Assembly (NCBI RefSeq): GCF_002911015.1 | Contig: NZ_KZ626852.1 | Span: 57,155-121,154, forward strand | Direction of reading: 5' to 3' | Source: Streptomyces populi | GTDB lineage: Bacteria > Actinomycetota > Actinomycetes > Streptomycetales > Streptomycetaceae | Length of the DNA: 64,000 nucleotides | In this document: in pieces, positions 36,294 to 44,628 of the stretch | How positions within the stretch are numbered: position 1 is the stretch's first letter | Layout: every line of letters begins with the position of its first letter | The notes under the pieces: model-generated | The model's database searches: none | Told to the model about the DNA's origin: nothing | Seen by the model: the letters and a program-made list of their open reading frames with translations, nothing else | Position numbers and translations under genes: made by a program

Positions 36294-36322
36294 TTGACAT
36301 CTTTACGGGCAGTCGCTTTACT
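36294..36322 (+). promoter_or_regulatory. Sigma-70-type promoter for the GH114 gene
   Basis: TTGACA (36294-36299), 17-base spacer, TTTACT (36317-36322), about 150 bases before the GH114 start. The 324-base space 36146-36469 otherwise holds no gene I can support. Confidence 0.6.
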
Positions 36323-36469
36323 CCCGGACGACACGGAGCCGCGCTCCGTGTCCAGAGACACGCCCAGCCGGTATGCAGGCCCCGTGCCACGAGCCCGGCC
36401 CAAGTCGCCAGGACGCCCTTGCGCGTCCGAGGCGGGGACGTGCCCTCTTCCCTCTGGGAGCTCATCCAC

Positions 36470-37285
36470 ATGAGCCGTTTCAGCCCCCCTTCCCGCAAGT
36501 TCACGGGCACCGTCATCGGCGCGGCGGCGCTGGTCGGTGCTCTGGTCGTCCCGGCCACCTCCGCGCGGGCCGCGGCCGTGCCCCTGCCGCCCACGCACGT
36601 CGGCTTCGACTACCAGATCGGTGGTGCCTACACGCCGCCGGCCGGGGTGAAGGTCGTCACCCGGGACAACACCGCCTCCCCGGCGGCAGGTCTGTACAAC
36701 ATCTGTTACGTCAACGCCTTCCAGGCGCAGCCGGGTGCGGAGAGCGAGTGGAACTCCGACCTGCTGCTGCGCGACTCGTCCGGCAAGGTCGTCTACGACG
36801 AGGACTGGGGCGAGGCCTTCCTCGACATCGGCACCGACGGCAAGAGGCAGCGGATCGCCGGCAGGATCGGAAGCCTGATCGACAACTGCAAGGCCAAGGG
36901 CTTCCAGGCGATCGAGCCCGACAACTACGACAGCTACACCCGTTCCGGGAATCGCCTGACGGCCGCCGACGCGCAGGCGTACGTCAAGCTGCTCTCCGCC
37001 CGTGCCCACGCGGACGGCCTGGCCATCGCCCAGAAGAACACTCCCGAGCTGGCGGGCAACCACACCGCCAACGGTCTGGACTTCGCCGTGGCCGAGGAGT
37101 GCGGCCAGTACGACGAGTGCGGCGACTACACCGGCGCCTTCGGGAACAACGTGATCGTGATCGAGTACACCAACTCCGGCAGGTCGAAGGCCTGCAACGG
37201 GTGGGGCGGCAGACTGAGCATCGTCCAGCGCGACGTGGACGTCAAACCGGCGGGCAGCAGCGGCTACGTGCGCAAGACCTGCTAG
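36470..37285 (+). CDS. Secreted GH114-type endo-alpha-1,4-polygalactosaminidase-like protein
   Basis: 271 residues from ATG 36470, with GGGAG ten bases upstream. The signal peptide ends near TSARA (~34). The mature domain has HVGFDYQIGGAY, then YNICYVNAFQAQPG, GFQAIEPDNYDSY and FAVAEECGQYDECGDY, the pattern of GH114 (TM1410-like) proteins, with the Asp/Glu in IEPDN as likely catalytic acid. It probably cleaves galactosaminoglycan-type exopolysaccharide. Single gene with its own promoter and terminator. Confidence 0.88.
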   Translation: MSRFSPPSRKFTGTVIGAAALVGALVVPATSARAAAVPLPPTHVGFDYQIGGAYTPPAGVKVVTRDNTASPAAGLYNICYVNAFQAQPGAESEWNSDLLLRDSSGKVVYDEDWGEAFLDIGTDGKRQRIAGRIGSLIDNCKAKGFQAIEPDNYDSYTRSGNRLTAADAQAYVKLLSARAHADGLAIAQKNTPELAGNHTANGLDFAVAEECGQYDECGDYTGAFGNNVIVIEYTNSGRSKACNGWGGRLSIVQRDVDVKPAGSSGYVRKTC

Positions 37286-37393
37286 AGCGCGGGCCGGCCC
37301 GAGTCGGCCACCGGCCCGCGGCGGCCGAACACCGTCGCGGGCCGGCACGGCTTCCGTTTCGGCCTGGAACACCCGGCCCGGTGCCGTTCCGGA

Positions 37394-37431
37394 GCCGGCT
37401 GCCCGGCGTCGGATGCTGTCGGGCAGCCGGC
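37394..37431. terminator. 12-bp stem between convergent genes
   Basis: GCCGGCTGCCCG (37394-37405) pairs perfectly with CGGGCAGCCGGC (37420-37431), loop 14 bases. It separates the convergent GH114 and DHA2 genes and could end both transcripts. Confidence 0.7.
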
Positions 37432-37452
37432 CCGCCGGGGGAGGGGGCCAAG

Positions 37453-38901
37453 TCAGCGGGTGGTGGCGGGCTGCGGTGCGGTGGTGACCGGGGCACCCGC
37501 CTCCCGCCGCGTGGTGCGGGGGCGCAGCACGAGGCAGGCCAGGGCGCCGGCGACCAGCACGGCGACCGGCAGGATCGCGGTGGTGTGCAGGGTGGAGGTG
37601 AAGGCGGCCGCGTAGGTCTTGCCGGTGGCGAGCTCGGCCGCGAGCCGGCTCTGCAGCAGCGCGCCGACCGCCGCCGCGCCGACCACCGAACCTGTCTGCC
37701 GCACCGTGTTGTTGACGCCGGAGGCGGCGCCGGCGAGATGCCGCGGCACGTACCGCATCGCCTCGGTGGACATGGGGGCGATGATGCAGCCGACGCCCAG
37801 ACCGGTCAGCAGCGTGGCGGGCACGAACGCGAACCAGGCGGTGCCCGGCGCCGCGATCAGGGCGATGGCGATGATCCCGGCGGCGTAGCAGGTGAGCCCG
37901 GTGAGCAGGAGGTACTTGCCGCCGACGCGATCGGCGAGGCGCCCGGCGAACGGCCCGACGGTCATGGACACCAGCGACGAGGGCGCGAGCACCAGACCGG
38001 CCTTGACCGCGCTGAGGTGGAGAACCGACTGCAGGTAGAGGTTGAACGGCAGGACCAGGCCGAGCATCGCGACGGAGACCAGACCGACCAGGACCGTCAT
38101 CGAGGCGAAGTTGCGGTCGCGGAACAGGGCGAAGGGGACGAGGGGTTCGCGGTCCTGGCGGCGGCGCTGGTGCAGCAGGAACCCGGCGGCGAGCGCGGCC
38201 CCGGCGACGAGCAGTGCCTGGATCCCGGCGCCCCAGTGGTGGCTCTCGCCTTCTTGCAGGCCGAAGGCCAGGCAGAACAGGGCGCCGGTGGCCAGGGCGG
38301 CGCCGACGAGGTCGAAGCGGTGGGCGCGGCCGGGCCTGATGTCGGGCACGACGAGGAAGGTCAGGACGAGGGCGGCGCTCCCGATGGGCAGGTTGACCAG
38401 GAAGATCCAGCGCCAGTCCAGGGCGGAGACCAGGAAGCCGCCCAGTGTCGGGCCGGACAGGGTGGCGAGACCGGCGACCATGCCCCAGACGCCCATGGCG
38501 GTGCCGCGCCGCTCGGCCGGGAAGACGGCGACGATCAGCGTCATCGTCTGCGGTGTGAGCAGGGCCGCGCCCAGGCCCTGGACGACACGGGCGGCGATCA
38601 GGGCCGACGCCGTGGGGGCGAGGCCGCAGGCGAGGCTGGCCAGGGTGAAGACCGTGAGGCCCACCGCGAACAGGTTCCGCGGGCCGCGCAGGTCGCCGAG
38701 CCGGCTGGCCGTGATGATCAGGGCCGAGAGCGTCAGCGCGTACCCGCTGACCACCCATAAGGTCTGGCCGAGCGAGGCGCCCAGGCCGTCCATCATGTCC
38801 GGGATCGCGATGTTCACGATGGTGAGATCCAGCAAGGTCATGAAGAACCCGAGCGACAGAGTCACCAGGACGGCCCAGGGGTTCGCTCGCCACTTTCGCA
38901 C
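37453..38901 (-). CDS. DHA2-family MFS drug exporter
   Basis: 482 residues from GTG 38901 with AGGAG nearby. About 14 hydrophobic segments, characteristic of EmrB/QacA-type transporters. Motif D1 region LLDLTIVNIAIPDM, motif A ASRLGDLRGPRNLF, motif C GPTLGGFLVSALDWRWIFLVNLPIG. It is divergent from a MarR gene, with repeated elements in the intergenic space. Likely an antibiotic/toxicant efflux pump. Confidence 0.93.
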   Translation of the reverse strand: MRKWRANPWAVLVTLSLGFFMTLLDLTIVNIAIPDMMDGLGASLGQTLWVVSGYALTLSALIITASRLGDLRGPRNLFAVGLTVFTLASLACGLAPTASALIAARVVQGLGAALLTPQTMTLIVAVFPAERRGTAMGVWGMVAGLATLSGPTLGGFLVSALDWRWIFLVNLPIGSAALVLTFLVVPDIRPGRAHRFDLVGAALATGALFCLAFGLQEGESHHWGAGIQALLVAGAALAAGFLLHQRRRQDREPLVPFALFRDRNFASMTVLVGLVSVAMLGLVLPFNLYLQSVLHLSAVKAGLVLAPSSLVSMTVGPFAGRLADRVGGKYLLLTGLTCYAAGIIAIALIAAPGTAWFAFVPATLLTGLGVGCIIAPMSTEAMRYVPRHLAGAASGVNNTVRQTGSVVGAAAVGALLQSRLAAELATGKTYAAAFTSTLHTTAILPVAVLVAGALACLVLRPRTTRREAGAPVTTAPQPATTR

Positions 38902-38967
38902 GGTCCCGCTCCTTGTCCCGACCCGGCGGTCTCCGGGTGCCTGACACGAAGGTAATCCATCTTTCTG

Positions 38968-39005
38968 GATGTATCAAGTTCGATGTATCTCCATTGATGT
39001 AACAT
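38968..39005. promoter_or_regulatory. Three GATGTAWC repeats at 14-bp period plus -10
   Basis: GATGTATC (38968), GATGTATC (38982) and GATGTAAC (38996), start-to-start exactly 14 bases, between the divergent DHA2 and MarR genes. TAACAT (39000-39005) is a -10 ending six bases before ATG 39012. Likely site of MarR autoregulation. Confidence 0.6.
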
Positions 39006-39011
39006 GAGGGC

Positions 39012-39497
39012 ATGAACGGAGTCGAGCTCTTCCTCCTCGGGCGCACCCTGATGAAGATCGGCGAAGCCGCGATGCCGGAACCCGAAGGCGGCGGCGGGCA
39101 GTACGGCGGCAGCGTGCGTGCCGTGCTCATCGTCGCCAGCGACGTGGCGGCCCACCCCGACAGCGCCGTGGGGGAGATCGCCGCCCGCACCGGCCTGCCG
39201 CAGAGCCAGGTGTCCACCTCGGTCGCGCGCCTCAAGGAGGCCGGCGCCGTCGTCGCCGCGTCGGACCCCGCCGACCGCCGTCGGCTGCTCGTCCGTCAGG
39301 CTCCCGAACTCTCCGCCCGGGTGGCCGAGGTCAGGACCACCACGATCGAGGACGCGCTCGCCACCGCCCTCGCCGACAGTACGCCCGAGGACCGCAAGGA
39401 GGTCACGGACGCCCTCGAGGTGCTGTCCCGCCACCTCTCGCCGCGCTCCTCGGTCCGCGCGCGCACCCGCGACGCCGCCCCGCGGACGTCGCGCTGA
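39012..39497 (+). CDS. MarR-family regulator
   Basis: 161 residues from ATG 39012. Winged-helix: SAVGEIAARTGLPQSQVSTSVARLKEAGAVVAASDPADRRRLLVRQAPEL, with the DPADRRRxLV wing typical of MarR. Leaderless initiation from TAACAT. It is divergent from the DHA2 exporter, which it most likely represses. Confidence 0.9.
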   Translation: MNGVELFLLGRTLMKIGEAAMPEPEGGGGQYGGSVRAVLIVASDVAAHPDSAVGEIAARTGLPQSQVSTSVARLKEAGAVVAASDPADRRRLLVRQAPELSARVAEVRTTTIEDALATALADSTPEDRKEVTDALEVLSRHLSPRSSVRARTRDAAPRTSR

Positions 39498-39648
39498 CTC
39501 CGTACCGGCGCACACGAGGAGGACCGTCGGCGCCGCGGTCCCGGCTCCTGGCCCGCCACCGGTGCCGCGGCCGGTGGACACCTGCCGGTCCCGGAGCCGC
39601 TGCCGTGCGGGCAACGCGCGCGGGGGAGGGGGCCGAACGGTCCGGGCC

Positions 39649-40086
39649 GTGGCCGTGATCCTGCCCGTTCTCGAGCCGGCGGTCCTCGCCCTGATCTGCC
39701 TTTCCTGGACGGCGACTTACTGGTCGTCGATCGACCCGCGGGACTACGGTGCGTCGCCGGGCCCCTGCCTGCGGAAGGCCGTGTTCGTACCGACGGCCGC
39801 CCTGATTGCCGCGGTCGTGGCCGGAGTCCGTCGGGTGTACGCGGTCGCCATCACTCAATTAGTGATGGCCCTGGTCGTCTGCGGGGTCCATCGGAGGGAG
39901 GGCGATCTGCGTGCAGGCCGGTGTGCGGGGGTGAGGACACGGGCTCGGTGGAAGCGCACCGGTTGTGATCGCAGGGGTCCGGCAGCACGGCGGCGTGGGT
40001 CCGTTCGGCTGATGGTGGTCGTGTGCCGCCCGTCAAGGCCGTCGCGGGTGGAGGATGGGGGGCGTGGCAGCCCACCTGCGCTCTGA
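39649..40086 (+). CDS. Possible small membrane protein (DUF6234-like)
   Basis: 145 residues if read from GTG 39649. Three hydrophobic segments: VLEPAVLALICLSWTATYW, AVFVPTAALIAAVVAGV and VYAVAITQLVMALVVCGV, with an extracytoplasmic SIDPRDYGASPG loop, a layout that recalls DUF6234. The last ~55 residues are Arg/Cys-rich and unconvincing, and they overlap the next gene, so the true end may have been lost. No clear RBS. Confidence 0.4.
   Translation: MAVILPVLEPAVLALICLSWTATYWSSIDPRDYGASPGPCLRKAVFVPTAALIAAVVAGVRRVYAVAITQLVMALVVCGVHRREGDLRAGRCAGVRTRARWKRTGCDRRGPAARRRGSVRLMVVVCRPSRPSRVEDGGRGSPPAL
39847..39869. repeat. Inverted repeat GCCATCACT-N5-AGTGATGGC
   Basis: Perfect 9-bp arms with AT-rich CAATT centre, unlike the surrounding GC-rich sequence, inside the tentative membrane-protein frame and ~190 bases before the 40055 gene. 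It may be an operator. Confidence 0.5.
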
Positions 40087-40333
40087 AGACGGCTGGCTTC
40101 TCGTCGGTGATCGGCGGATCGTCGTGGAGGTCGACCTGGGCCTCTTCCTCCCGGACACGGGGTTGTGGGGCGGCGTCCTGCGCAACATTCCACGAGGGCT
40201 GGCGAGTTCCGTGAGAGATGTCGAGGCCCGCTTGCAGCTCCAGACAGGCCAGGCGCGCCGGATCCGTCTTCTTGCCGGCCCCGACGACGAGACGTCCGTG
40301 CCTTTCATCGGTGAGGGATCGGCACCGTTCTGA
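40055..40333 (+). CDS. Small hypothetical protein
   Basis: 92 residues from ATG 40055, with GGTGGAGG directly before. Reads GGVAAHLRSEDGWLLVGDRR, then DLGLFLPDTGLWGGVLRNIP and RIRLLAGPDDETSVPFIG. Resembles small Streptomyces proteins of unknown role; no membrane segment. Not linked to the convergent monooxygenase gene. Confidence 0.6.
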   Translation: MGGVAAHLRSEDGWLLVGDRRIVVEVDLGLFLPDTGLWGGVLRNIPRGLASSVRDVEARLQLQTGQARRIRLLAGPDDETSVPFIGEGSAPF

Positions 40334-40481
40334 GGGGCGTGAACGTCGTTGCGGCAGGGGCCCGATGGTCAGGGCGGACGTGCGCAGCCCCCACCGGGTC
40401 CACTTCGGCGGGGTCGACGGGGGTGTGCGCCGGCAAGGACGGCGGCGATGCCGGGCACGTGAGGTGCTCTGTGCGGCGGGG

Positions 40482-41627
40482 TCACTGCCCGGGGGCGTGC
40501 GGGCCGCGGAACATGTCGGCGAGCGGTGCCGGGGCTTGGGGATGGAAGATCACGTCGAGGGCCCGGGCGGATTCACCGGCCATCTCCGCGGCGCGGGTGA
40601 ACATCTCCTGCTCGTAGGCGCGCACTCCGGCGCCGGTGTCGTCCGGGTGGGCGAGCAGGTGGCGGCCCAGTTCGGCGCCGTCGAACAGGGCGAGGTTGGC
40701 GCCTTCGCCGGCGAAGGGGGACATGAGGTGGGCCGCGTCGCCCAGGAGTGTGGCGCCGGGGCGGCCGGACCAGGACAGTCCGGCGGGCAACGCGTGGATC
40801 CAGCGCGGGGTCAGCGCCCCGTCGGCGTCGGCGATCACGCGCCGCAGGACGTCGTCCCAGTCCGCGAAGTGCCCCAGTACGGCCTGCTTCGCGGCGGCGG
40901 TGTCGGCGAAGTCGATGGTGTGCAGCCAGGTTTCCTCGGCGCGCAGGGCGATGTAGAAGTGCAGACTGCCGTCGGTCTCGCGGTGGGCGAGGAAACCCTT
41001 GTCGTCGCCGAGGGCGAAGAACATGCCACCGCCGATGAGCGCGGCGGCCCCGGGGTGGCGGTGGTCGGCGTCTTCGAGGTCGAGCTCGACGAAGGAGACG
41101 CCGCTGTAGGCGGGGCGTGCGTCGGTGAGCAGCGGCCGCACCTTCGACCAGGCGCCGTCGGCGCCGATCAGGAGGTCGGTGGTGAAGGTGCGGCCGTCGG
41201 CGAGGACGACCTCGTGCCGACCGCCGGCCAGCTCCCGCACTTCGGTGGCCTTGGAACCCCAGTGCACGGTGGAGTCGGGCAGCGAGCCGAGCAGGAGACC
41301 GCGCAGGTCGCCACGGTCGATCTCGGGCCGGGTGCCGTCGGCGTCGTCGGCCTCCTCGTGGACGACGTTCGCGTGCTTGTCCGTCACTCGCAGCGCCTGC
41401 CCGCCGGGGTGGACCTTGGCGAGGAACTCGCTGTGCAGGTGACCTTGGCGCAGCGCCTGCTGTCCGGTCTCGTCATGGATGTCGAGCATTCCTCCCTGGA
41501 CGCGTGCGTCGGCGGAGGGTTCGAGGTCGAAGACGGGGACGTCGGTGCCGTTGACGTGCAGGACGCGGGCGAGCATCAGACCGCCCAGGCCGCCCCCGAG
41601 GATGGCTGTGGGGTAGTGCGGAGTCAT
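40482..41627 (-). CDS. FAD-dependent monooxygenase, Tet(X)-like
   Basis: 381 residues from ATG 41627. FAD fold: GGGLGGLMLARVL (11-23), DRGDLRGLLLGSLPD, and GDAAHLMSPFAGEGANLALFDGAELG. ARVQGGMLDIHDETGQQALR recalls the Tet(X) N-terminal region. Such flavoenzymes hydroxylate antibiotics (tetracyclines, rifamycins) or polyketides. It follows its TetR-type regulator on the same strand, with two operator copies in the 40-base gap; a leaderless promoter is predicted there. Confidence 0.9.
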   Translation of the reverse strand: MTPHYPTAILGGGLGGLMLARVLHVNGTDVPVFDLEPSADARVQGGMLDIHDETGQQALRQGHLHSEFLAKVHPGGQALRVTDKHANVVHEEADDADGTRPEIDRGDLRGLLLGSLPDSTVHWGSKATEVRELAGGRHEVVLADGRTFTTDLLIGADGAWSKVRPLLTDARPAYSGVSFVELDLEDADHRHPGAAALIGGGMFFALGDDKGFLAHRETDGSLHFYIALRAEETWLHTIDFADTAAAKQAVLGHFADWDDVLRRVIADADGALTPRWIHALPAGLSWSGRPGATLLGDAAHLMSPFAGEGANLALFDGAELGRHLLAHPDDTGAGVRAYEQEMFTRAAEMAGESARALDVIFHPQAPAPLADMFRGPHAPGQ

Positions 41628-41633
41628 GCCCCC

Positions 41634-41668
41634 AACATAACGAACATGTTCGTAACGAACAAGTTCGT
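41634..41668 (-). promoter_or_regulatory. Double operator and promoter of the Tet(X)-like gene
   Basis: ACGAACATGTTCGT (41640-41653) and ACGAACAAGTTCGT (41655-41668), one base apart. On the minus strand, TTGTTC (-35, 41657-41662), 17-base spacer, TATGTT (-10, 41634-41639) then six bases to ATG 41627. Both operators overlap promoter elements. Confidence 0.75.
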
Positions 41669-42348
41669 CAGGAGTTCGCCGTCGTCGCGGAGGTGCTCTG
41701 GATGCCGTTGAGCAGCATGTTCACGCTCCAGCTACGGCGTTCCGCGGGCGTGCCGGCGACCAGATTGGCGGCTTGGGCCTGCACGTGCGGGTGCACGTCG
41801 GGGGAGGCGGCGGCGAGGGCGTCGTTCAGCCGGGCCCAGTCCTCGTCCGCCCCGGAGTCCTCACGGCGGGCGGAATGCTCCGCGGCCGAGGCCGTGGCGC
41901 TCTGCAGCAGGATGTCGACACCCCAAGCGGCCTGGAGGTCGGGTACGCCGCCCTCGGCGAGCAGGGCGAGCAGCGCCTCGAGCAGTGCGAGGTAGTTGCT
42001 GCCGGCGGGGCGGGCGGTCAGCGCCGACTGGGCGAGCGCGGGGTGGGCGAAAAGCACTTCCTCGTAACTGGCGAGGACCGCGTCCAGCCGCTCACGCCAG
42101 TCGGCGCCGGTGGCGGCCAGGTCGACTCGCCCCATGAGGCGGTCCAGGATGTCGGCGTGCAGTTCGCCGGTGTTGGCGAAGTAGACGTACAGCGACGCCG
42201 GCCCGGTGTCCAGGGCCTGGGCCAGGCGGCGCATGGTGACGCGTTGCAGCCCTTCCTGTTCCATCAGGGACACGGCGGTGTCGACGATGCCCTCACGGGT
42301 GAGGGCCGGTTTGGCCGGGCGCTCGCGGCGGCTCTGCGGGGTAGGCAT
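41668..42348 (-). CDS. TetR-family regulator of the monooxygenase
   Basis: 226 residues from ATG 42348; a -10-like TAAAAT (42356-42361) lies just upstream. TetR HTH: LTREGIVDTAVSLMEQEGLQRVTMRRLAQALDTGPASLYVYFANTGEL. A C-terminal ligand domain of ~140 residues follows. Its own promoter carries another GAACATGTTC element, so it probably controls both itself and the downstream flavoenzyme. The ligand is probably the drug substrate (inference). Confidence 0.92.
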   Translation of the reverse strand: MPTPQSRRERPAKPALTREGIVDTAVSLMEQEGLQRVTMRRLAQALDTGPASLYVYFANTGELHADILDRLMGRVDLAATGADWRERLDAVLASYEEVLFAHPALAQSALTARPAGSNYLALLEALLALLAEGGVPDLQAAWGVDILLQSATASAAEHSARREDSGADEDWARLNDALAAASPDVHPHVQAQAANLVAGTPAERRSWSVNMLLNGIQSTSATTANS

Positions 42349-42355
42349 AAGCCCG

Positions 42356-42392
42356 ATTTTAGGTCCAAACGCGTTCGGGGCGAACATGTTCG
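42356..42392 (-). promoter_or_regulatory. Operator upstream of the TetR gene
   Basis: CGAACATGTTCG (42381-42392) is the same core as the two sites at 41640-41668. TAAAAT at 42356-42361 (minus strand) is the candidate -10; the operator covers the -35 region. Confidence 0.65.
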
Positions 42393-42789
42393 TCCCCGGC
42401 CGGACCTCTGGATCCCGCACGGCGGCGATCCCGGCGGGCAAGGTCTTCACGAGTCTGGGCGGCGTGCTGCTCGCCCGGTCCCGAGCGCAGGCTCCGCCTG
42501 CGGTTCGGCGGCGGGGAAGCGTCCGGGACCGGCCTGCCCGCACACCTCACTCGCGCACCCGGCCACGTCGCGCCGGGAGTTCCCGCGATCCCGCTCGGCG
42601 GCGAGGGCGGTCGGGCGCGGCATGGCGCACGGAGACCCCGGGCCGCGCGGCGAGGAGCATGCCGGGCCGGGGTCCGGGCCGCCCGGCGACGCCGGCGACC
42701 GCCGGGACCTTCGCGGCTCGCCCGCCGCCTGGGCTGCCTTTCGGTGGTGCGGGCCCGGGCGGCGGGGCGAACGGCTACGGGACCGGGTG
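42393..42789. other. Gene-free interval, 397 bases
   Basis: Extremely GC-rich; every frame is Arg/Pro/Gly-rich and unconvincing. Nothing else seen. Confidence 0.45.
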
Positions 42790-43449
42790 CTACCGGGCCC
42801 TGCGGTCCGCGGCGGAGGCGAAGCCCAGCCAGGTGTGGCGGTTGCCCCACCAGCACCAGCCGACCTTCGGGGCGTTGCGCCGCTCGCGGCCGTCCCGCCC
42901 CGTGCCGTTGCTGATCCAGATCGCCGGGGTGCGGGCGTCCAGGGCACCGTTGGCCTTGCGCAGTCGTGAGCCGATGGTCATGAAGCAGCGGTTGCGCTCG
43001 AGGACCGCCGGCTGCTGGAGCACCCAGTGGATGCCTTCCGTGAGCAGCAGCGGGGTGCGGTCCTCCTCGGTGAGGGCGGGCAACGCCTCGTCGGGGCTCC
43101 AGTTGGCCATGTGGTCGCCGCGGTCGAGGCCGGTGACGAGGTAGAGGGGAGCGCCGGGGAGTTCGACGGCGCAGGGGGCGAACCGGTCGACGTCGGTCAT
43201 GTCGGTGACGACGAAGCCCGGCTTGTCGTCGCGGCGGAGCAACGGGGCGAGGGCGGAGGCGGGAACGTGGTCGGGGTGGACGGCGAGCAGGGCGTCGCCG
43301 TCCTCACGGCCGGCTTTCTCGGCGAAGGCGTACAGGTCGTCGGCGGGGATCCGCGCGAGTTCGTGCACCCCGAGCTCGATCAGGCGTTCTGCCTGGGCGG
43401 CGAGCGGCGGGAGGGGGGTCACGGTGACGGTGGACGAGGTGTCGGGCAA
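42790..43449 (-). CDS. DUF5701-like hypothetical protein
   Basis: 219 residues from TTG 43449, preceded by GAGGGAG; the frame extends further up but loses protein character. Reads PLPPLAAQAERLIELGVHELARIPADDLYAFA, then YLVTGLDRGDHMANWSPDEALPAL, LLTEGIHWVLQQPAVL and CFMTIGSRLRK, ending with WWGNRHTWLGFASA. This matches a widespread actinobacterial family (DUF5701, from memory) without known function. Cytosolic. Confidence 0.75.
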   Translation of the reverse strand: MPDTSSTVTVTPLPPLAAQAERLIELGVHELARIPADDLYAFAEKAGREDGDALLAVHPDHVPASALAPLLRRDDKPGFVVTDMTDVDRFAPCAVELPGAPLYLVTGLDRGDHMANWSPDEALPALTEEDRTPLLLTEGIHWVLQQPAVLERNRCFMTIGSRLRKANGALDARTPAIWISNGTGRDGRERRNAPKVGWCWWGNRHTWLGFASAADRRAR

Positions 43450-43821
43450 GGTACTCCCTCGGTTCACGGTTCGGAGCGATGAGCCTGAGGTCGAACGAGG
43501 GGGCCCGCCGGAGTGTTCCCGGCGCGGCGGTGTCGCGGCAGGAAATACCCATGGGGACTGCGTGACGCAACTGCGTGGCCCTTCGCCGCCCCGGCATGTT
43601 TTCCGCGGTCCTGCGAGAGGGCCGCCAACCTCCGGGGCCGGCACGACTGTTCTCCTGTGGAGCGAATGCCGTGGAGGGTGGTGCCACCGGGCCCGAGAGG
43701 CGCCGTCGGAGAAGCTGACGGGAGGCCCGGCCACCGCCTGGCCCGGCGCGATGCCGGCCGTGAGGCCCTCCGCCGCCCGGGCGCCCGGGCGGATCGGGAC
43801 GGGCGGAGGGGCCCGCTCGGT
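43450..43821. other. Gene-free interval with perfect 20-bp palindrome
   Basis: 372 bases without a believable gene. A palindrome CCGCCCGGGCGCCCGGGCGG sits at 43773-43792, just beyond the 3' end of the TetR gene, where it may act as a terminator hairpin. Confidence 0.5.
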
Positions 43822-44523
43822 TCAGACTCCGGCTTGCAGACGGAGGCCCGCCAGTGTCAGCTCCAGTGCGGAGCGGAACTGGTCGACGTCGTCATGGCCG
43901 TCGAACTCGTCGACGATCTCGTGCACGAACGGGAATTCCTCGGGGTCGAGCTCCCGCCAGGCCTGGGCGAAGCGGCTGAGGAACTCATCGTGGGTCACGG
44001 TGCCGTCGAGGACCTCCTCGGGCGGCTCCTGGCCCAGGTCGACGGCGGAGCCGATGACGACCCCCGTGATCGCGGACACGGCGTGGAACCGCTGTTGCGC
44101 ACTGAGGTCCAGGCGGAGGGTCTGCTGGCCGAGCTTCTCGTACAGGCGCAGGGCGTTGCCCTGGATGTCGGTGTTGCGCATGAAGTAGGTGCCCAGCCAG
44201 GGCCGGCGCACGATCGCGTCGAACAGTGTCACGGCCATCGCGCGCAGGTCGTCGATCGGGTCGTCGCTGCCCGGAAGCGCTTCGATGTCGGTCAGCACCG
44301 CGCCCACGACGTGGTCGGTGGCGCGGTCGAGGAGTTCCTCCTTGCTCGCCACGTACCAGTAGATGCTGGCGACGCCACCGCCGAGGCGCTGCGCGAGCGC
44401 CCGGAACGTCAGCGCCGGAGCCCCGGCCTCGTCGAGCAGGGCCACCGCCTCGGTGAGCACGGACTCCATCGAGTGCGAAGCCCGTCGACGTCCCCCGCTC
44501 GAGCGGTTCTGCAGGCGTGTCAT
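43822..44523 (-). CDS. TetR-family regulator (TetR_C-type)
   Basis: 233 residues from ATG 44523, with GGAGAGGAAG upstream. HTH: SVLTEAVALLDEAGAPALTFRALAQRLGGGVASIYWYVASKEELLDRA. The ligand domain contains RRPWLGTYFMRNTDIQGNALRLYEKLG, typical of efflux-linked TetR proteins. It is divergent from a DHA2 exporter, with repeated GTTCGATA elements in the 105-base intergenic space. Confidence 0.92.
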   Translation of the reverse strand: MTRLQNRSSGGRRRASHSMESVLTEAVALLDEAGAPALTFRALAQRLGGGVASIYWYVASKEELLDRATDHVVGAVLTDIEALPGSDDPIDDLRAMAVTLFDAIVRRPWLGTYFMRNTDIQGNALRLYEKLGQQTLRLDLSAQQRFHAVSAITGVVIGSAVDLGQEPPEEVLDGTVTHDEFLSRFAQAWRELDPEEFPFVHEIVDEFDGHDDVDQFRSALELTLAGLRLQAGV

Positions 44524-44550
44524 GGCTTCCTCTCCATCGTCCTTGCATCG

Positions 44551-44612
44551 TATCGAACGTTGTTCTATCGTATCGCATCGTACGCTGTTCGATAACCGTA
44601 CGGCGTTCGATA
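44551..44612. promoter_or_regulatory. Operator array between TetR and DHA2 genes
   Basis: TATCGAAC at 44551-44558 and its complement GTTCGATA at 44587-44594 and 44605-44612. The latter two lie in 16-bp repeats CGTACGCTGTTCGATA / CGTACGGCGTTCGATA, 18 bases apart. Likely TetR binding sites controlling both genes. Confidence 0.65.
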
Positions 44613-44628
44613 GAGAGGACTGATCGGC

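Noticed and set aside
36272..39235. 987-codon minus-strand open frame
   Set aside because: Crosses the GH114 and DHA2 genes in the wrong frame; no domains and Arg/Pro-rich.
43773..43792. Palindrome considered as an operator
   Set aside because: Made only of G and C, located at a gene 3' end and without a divergent promoter; a terminator or chance GC palindrome is more likely.
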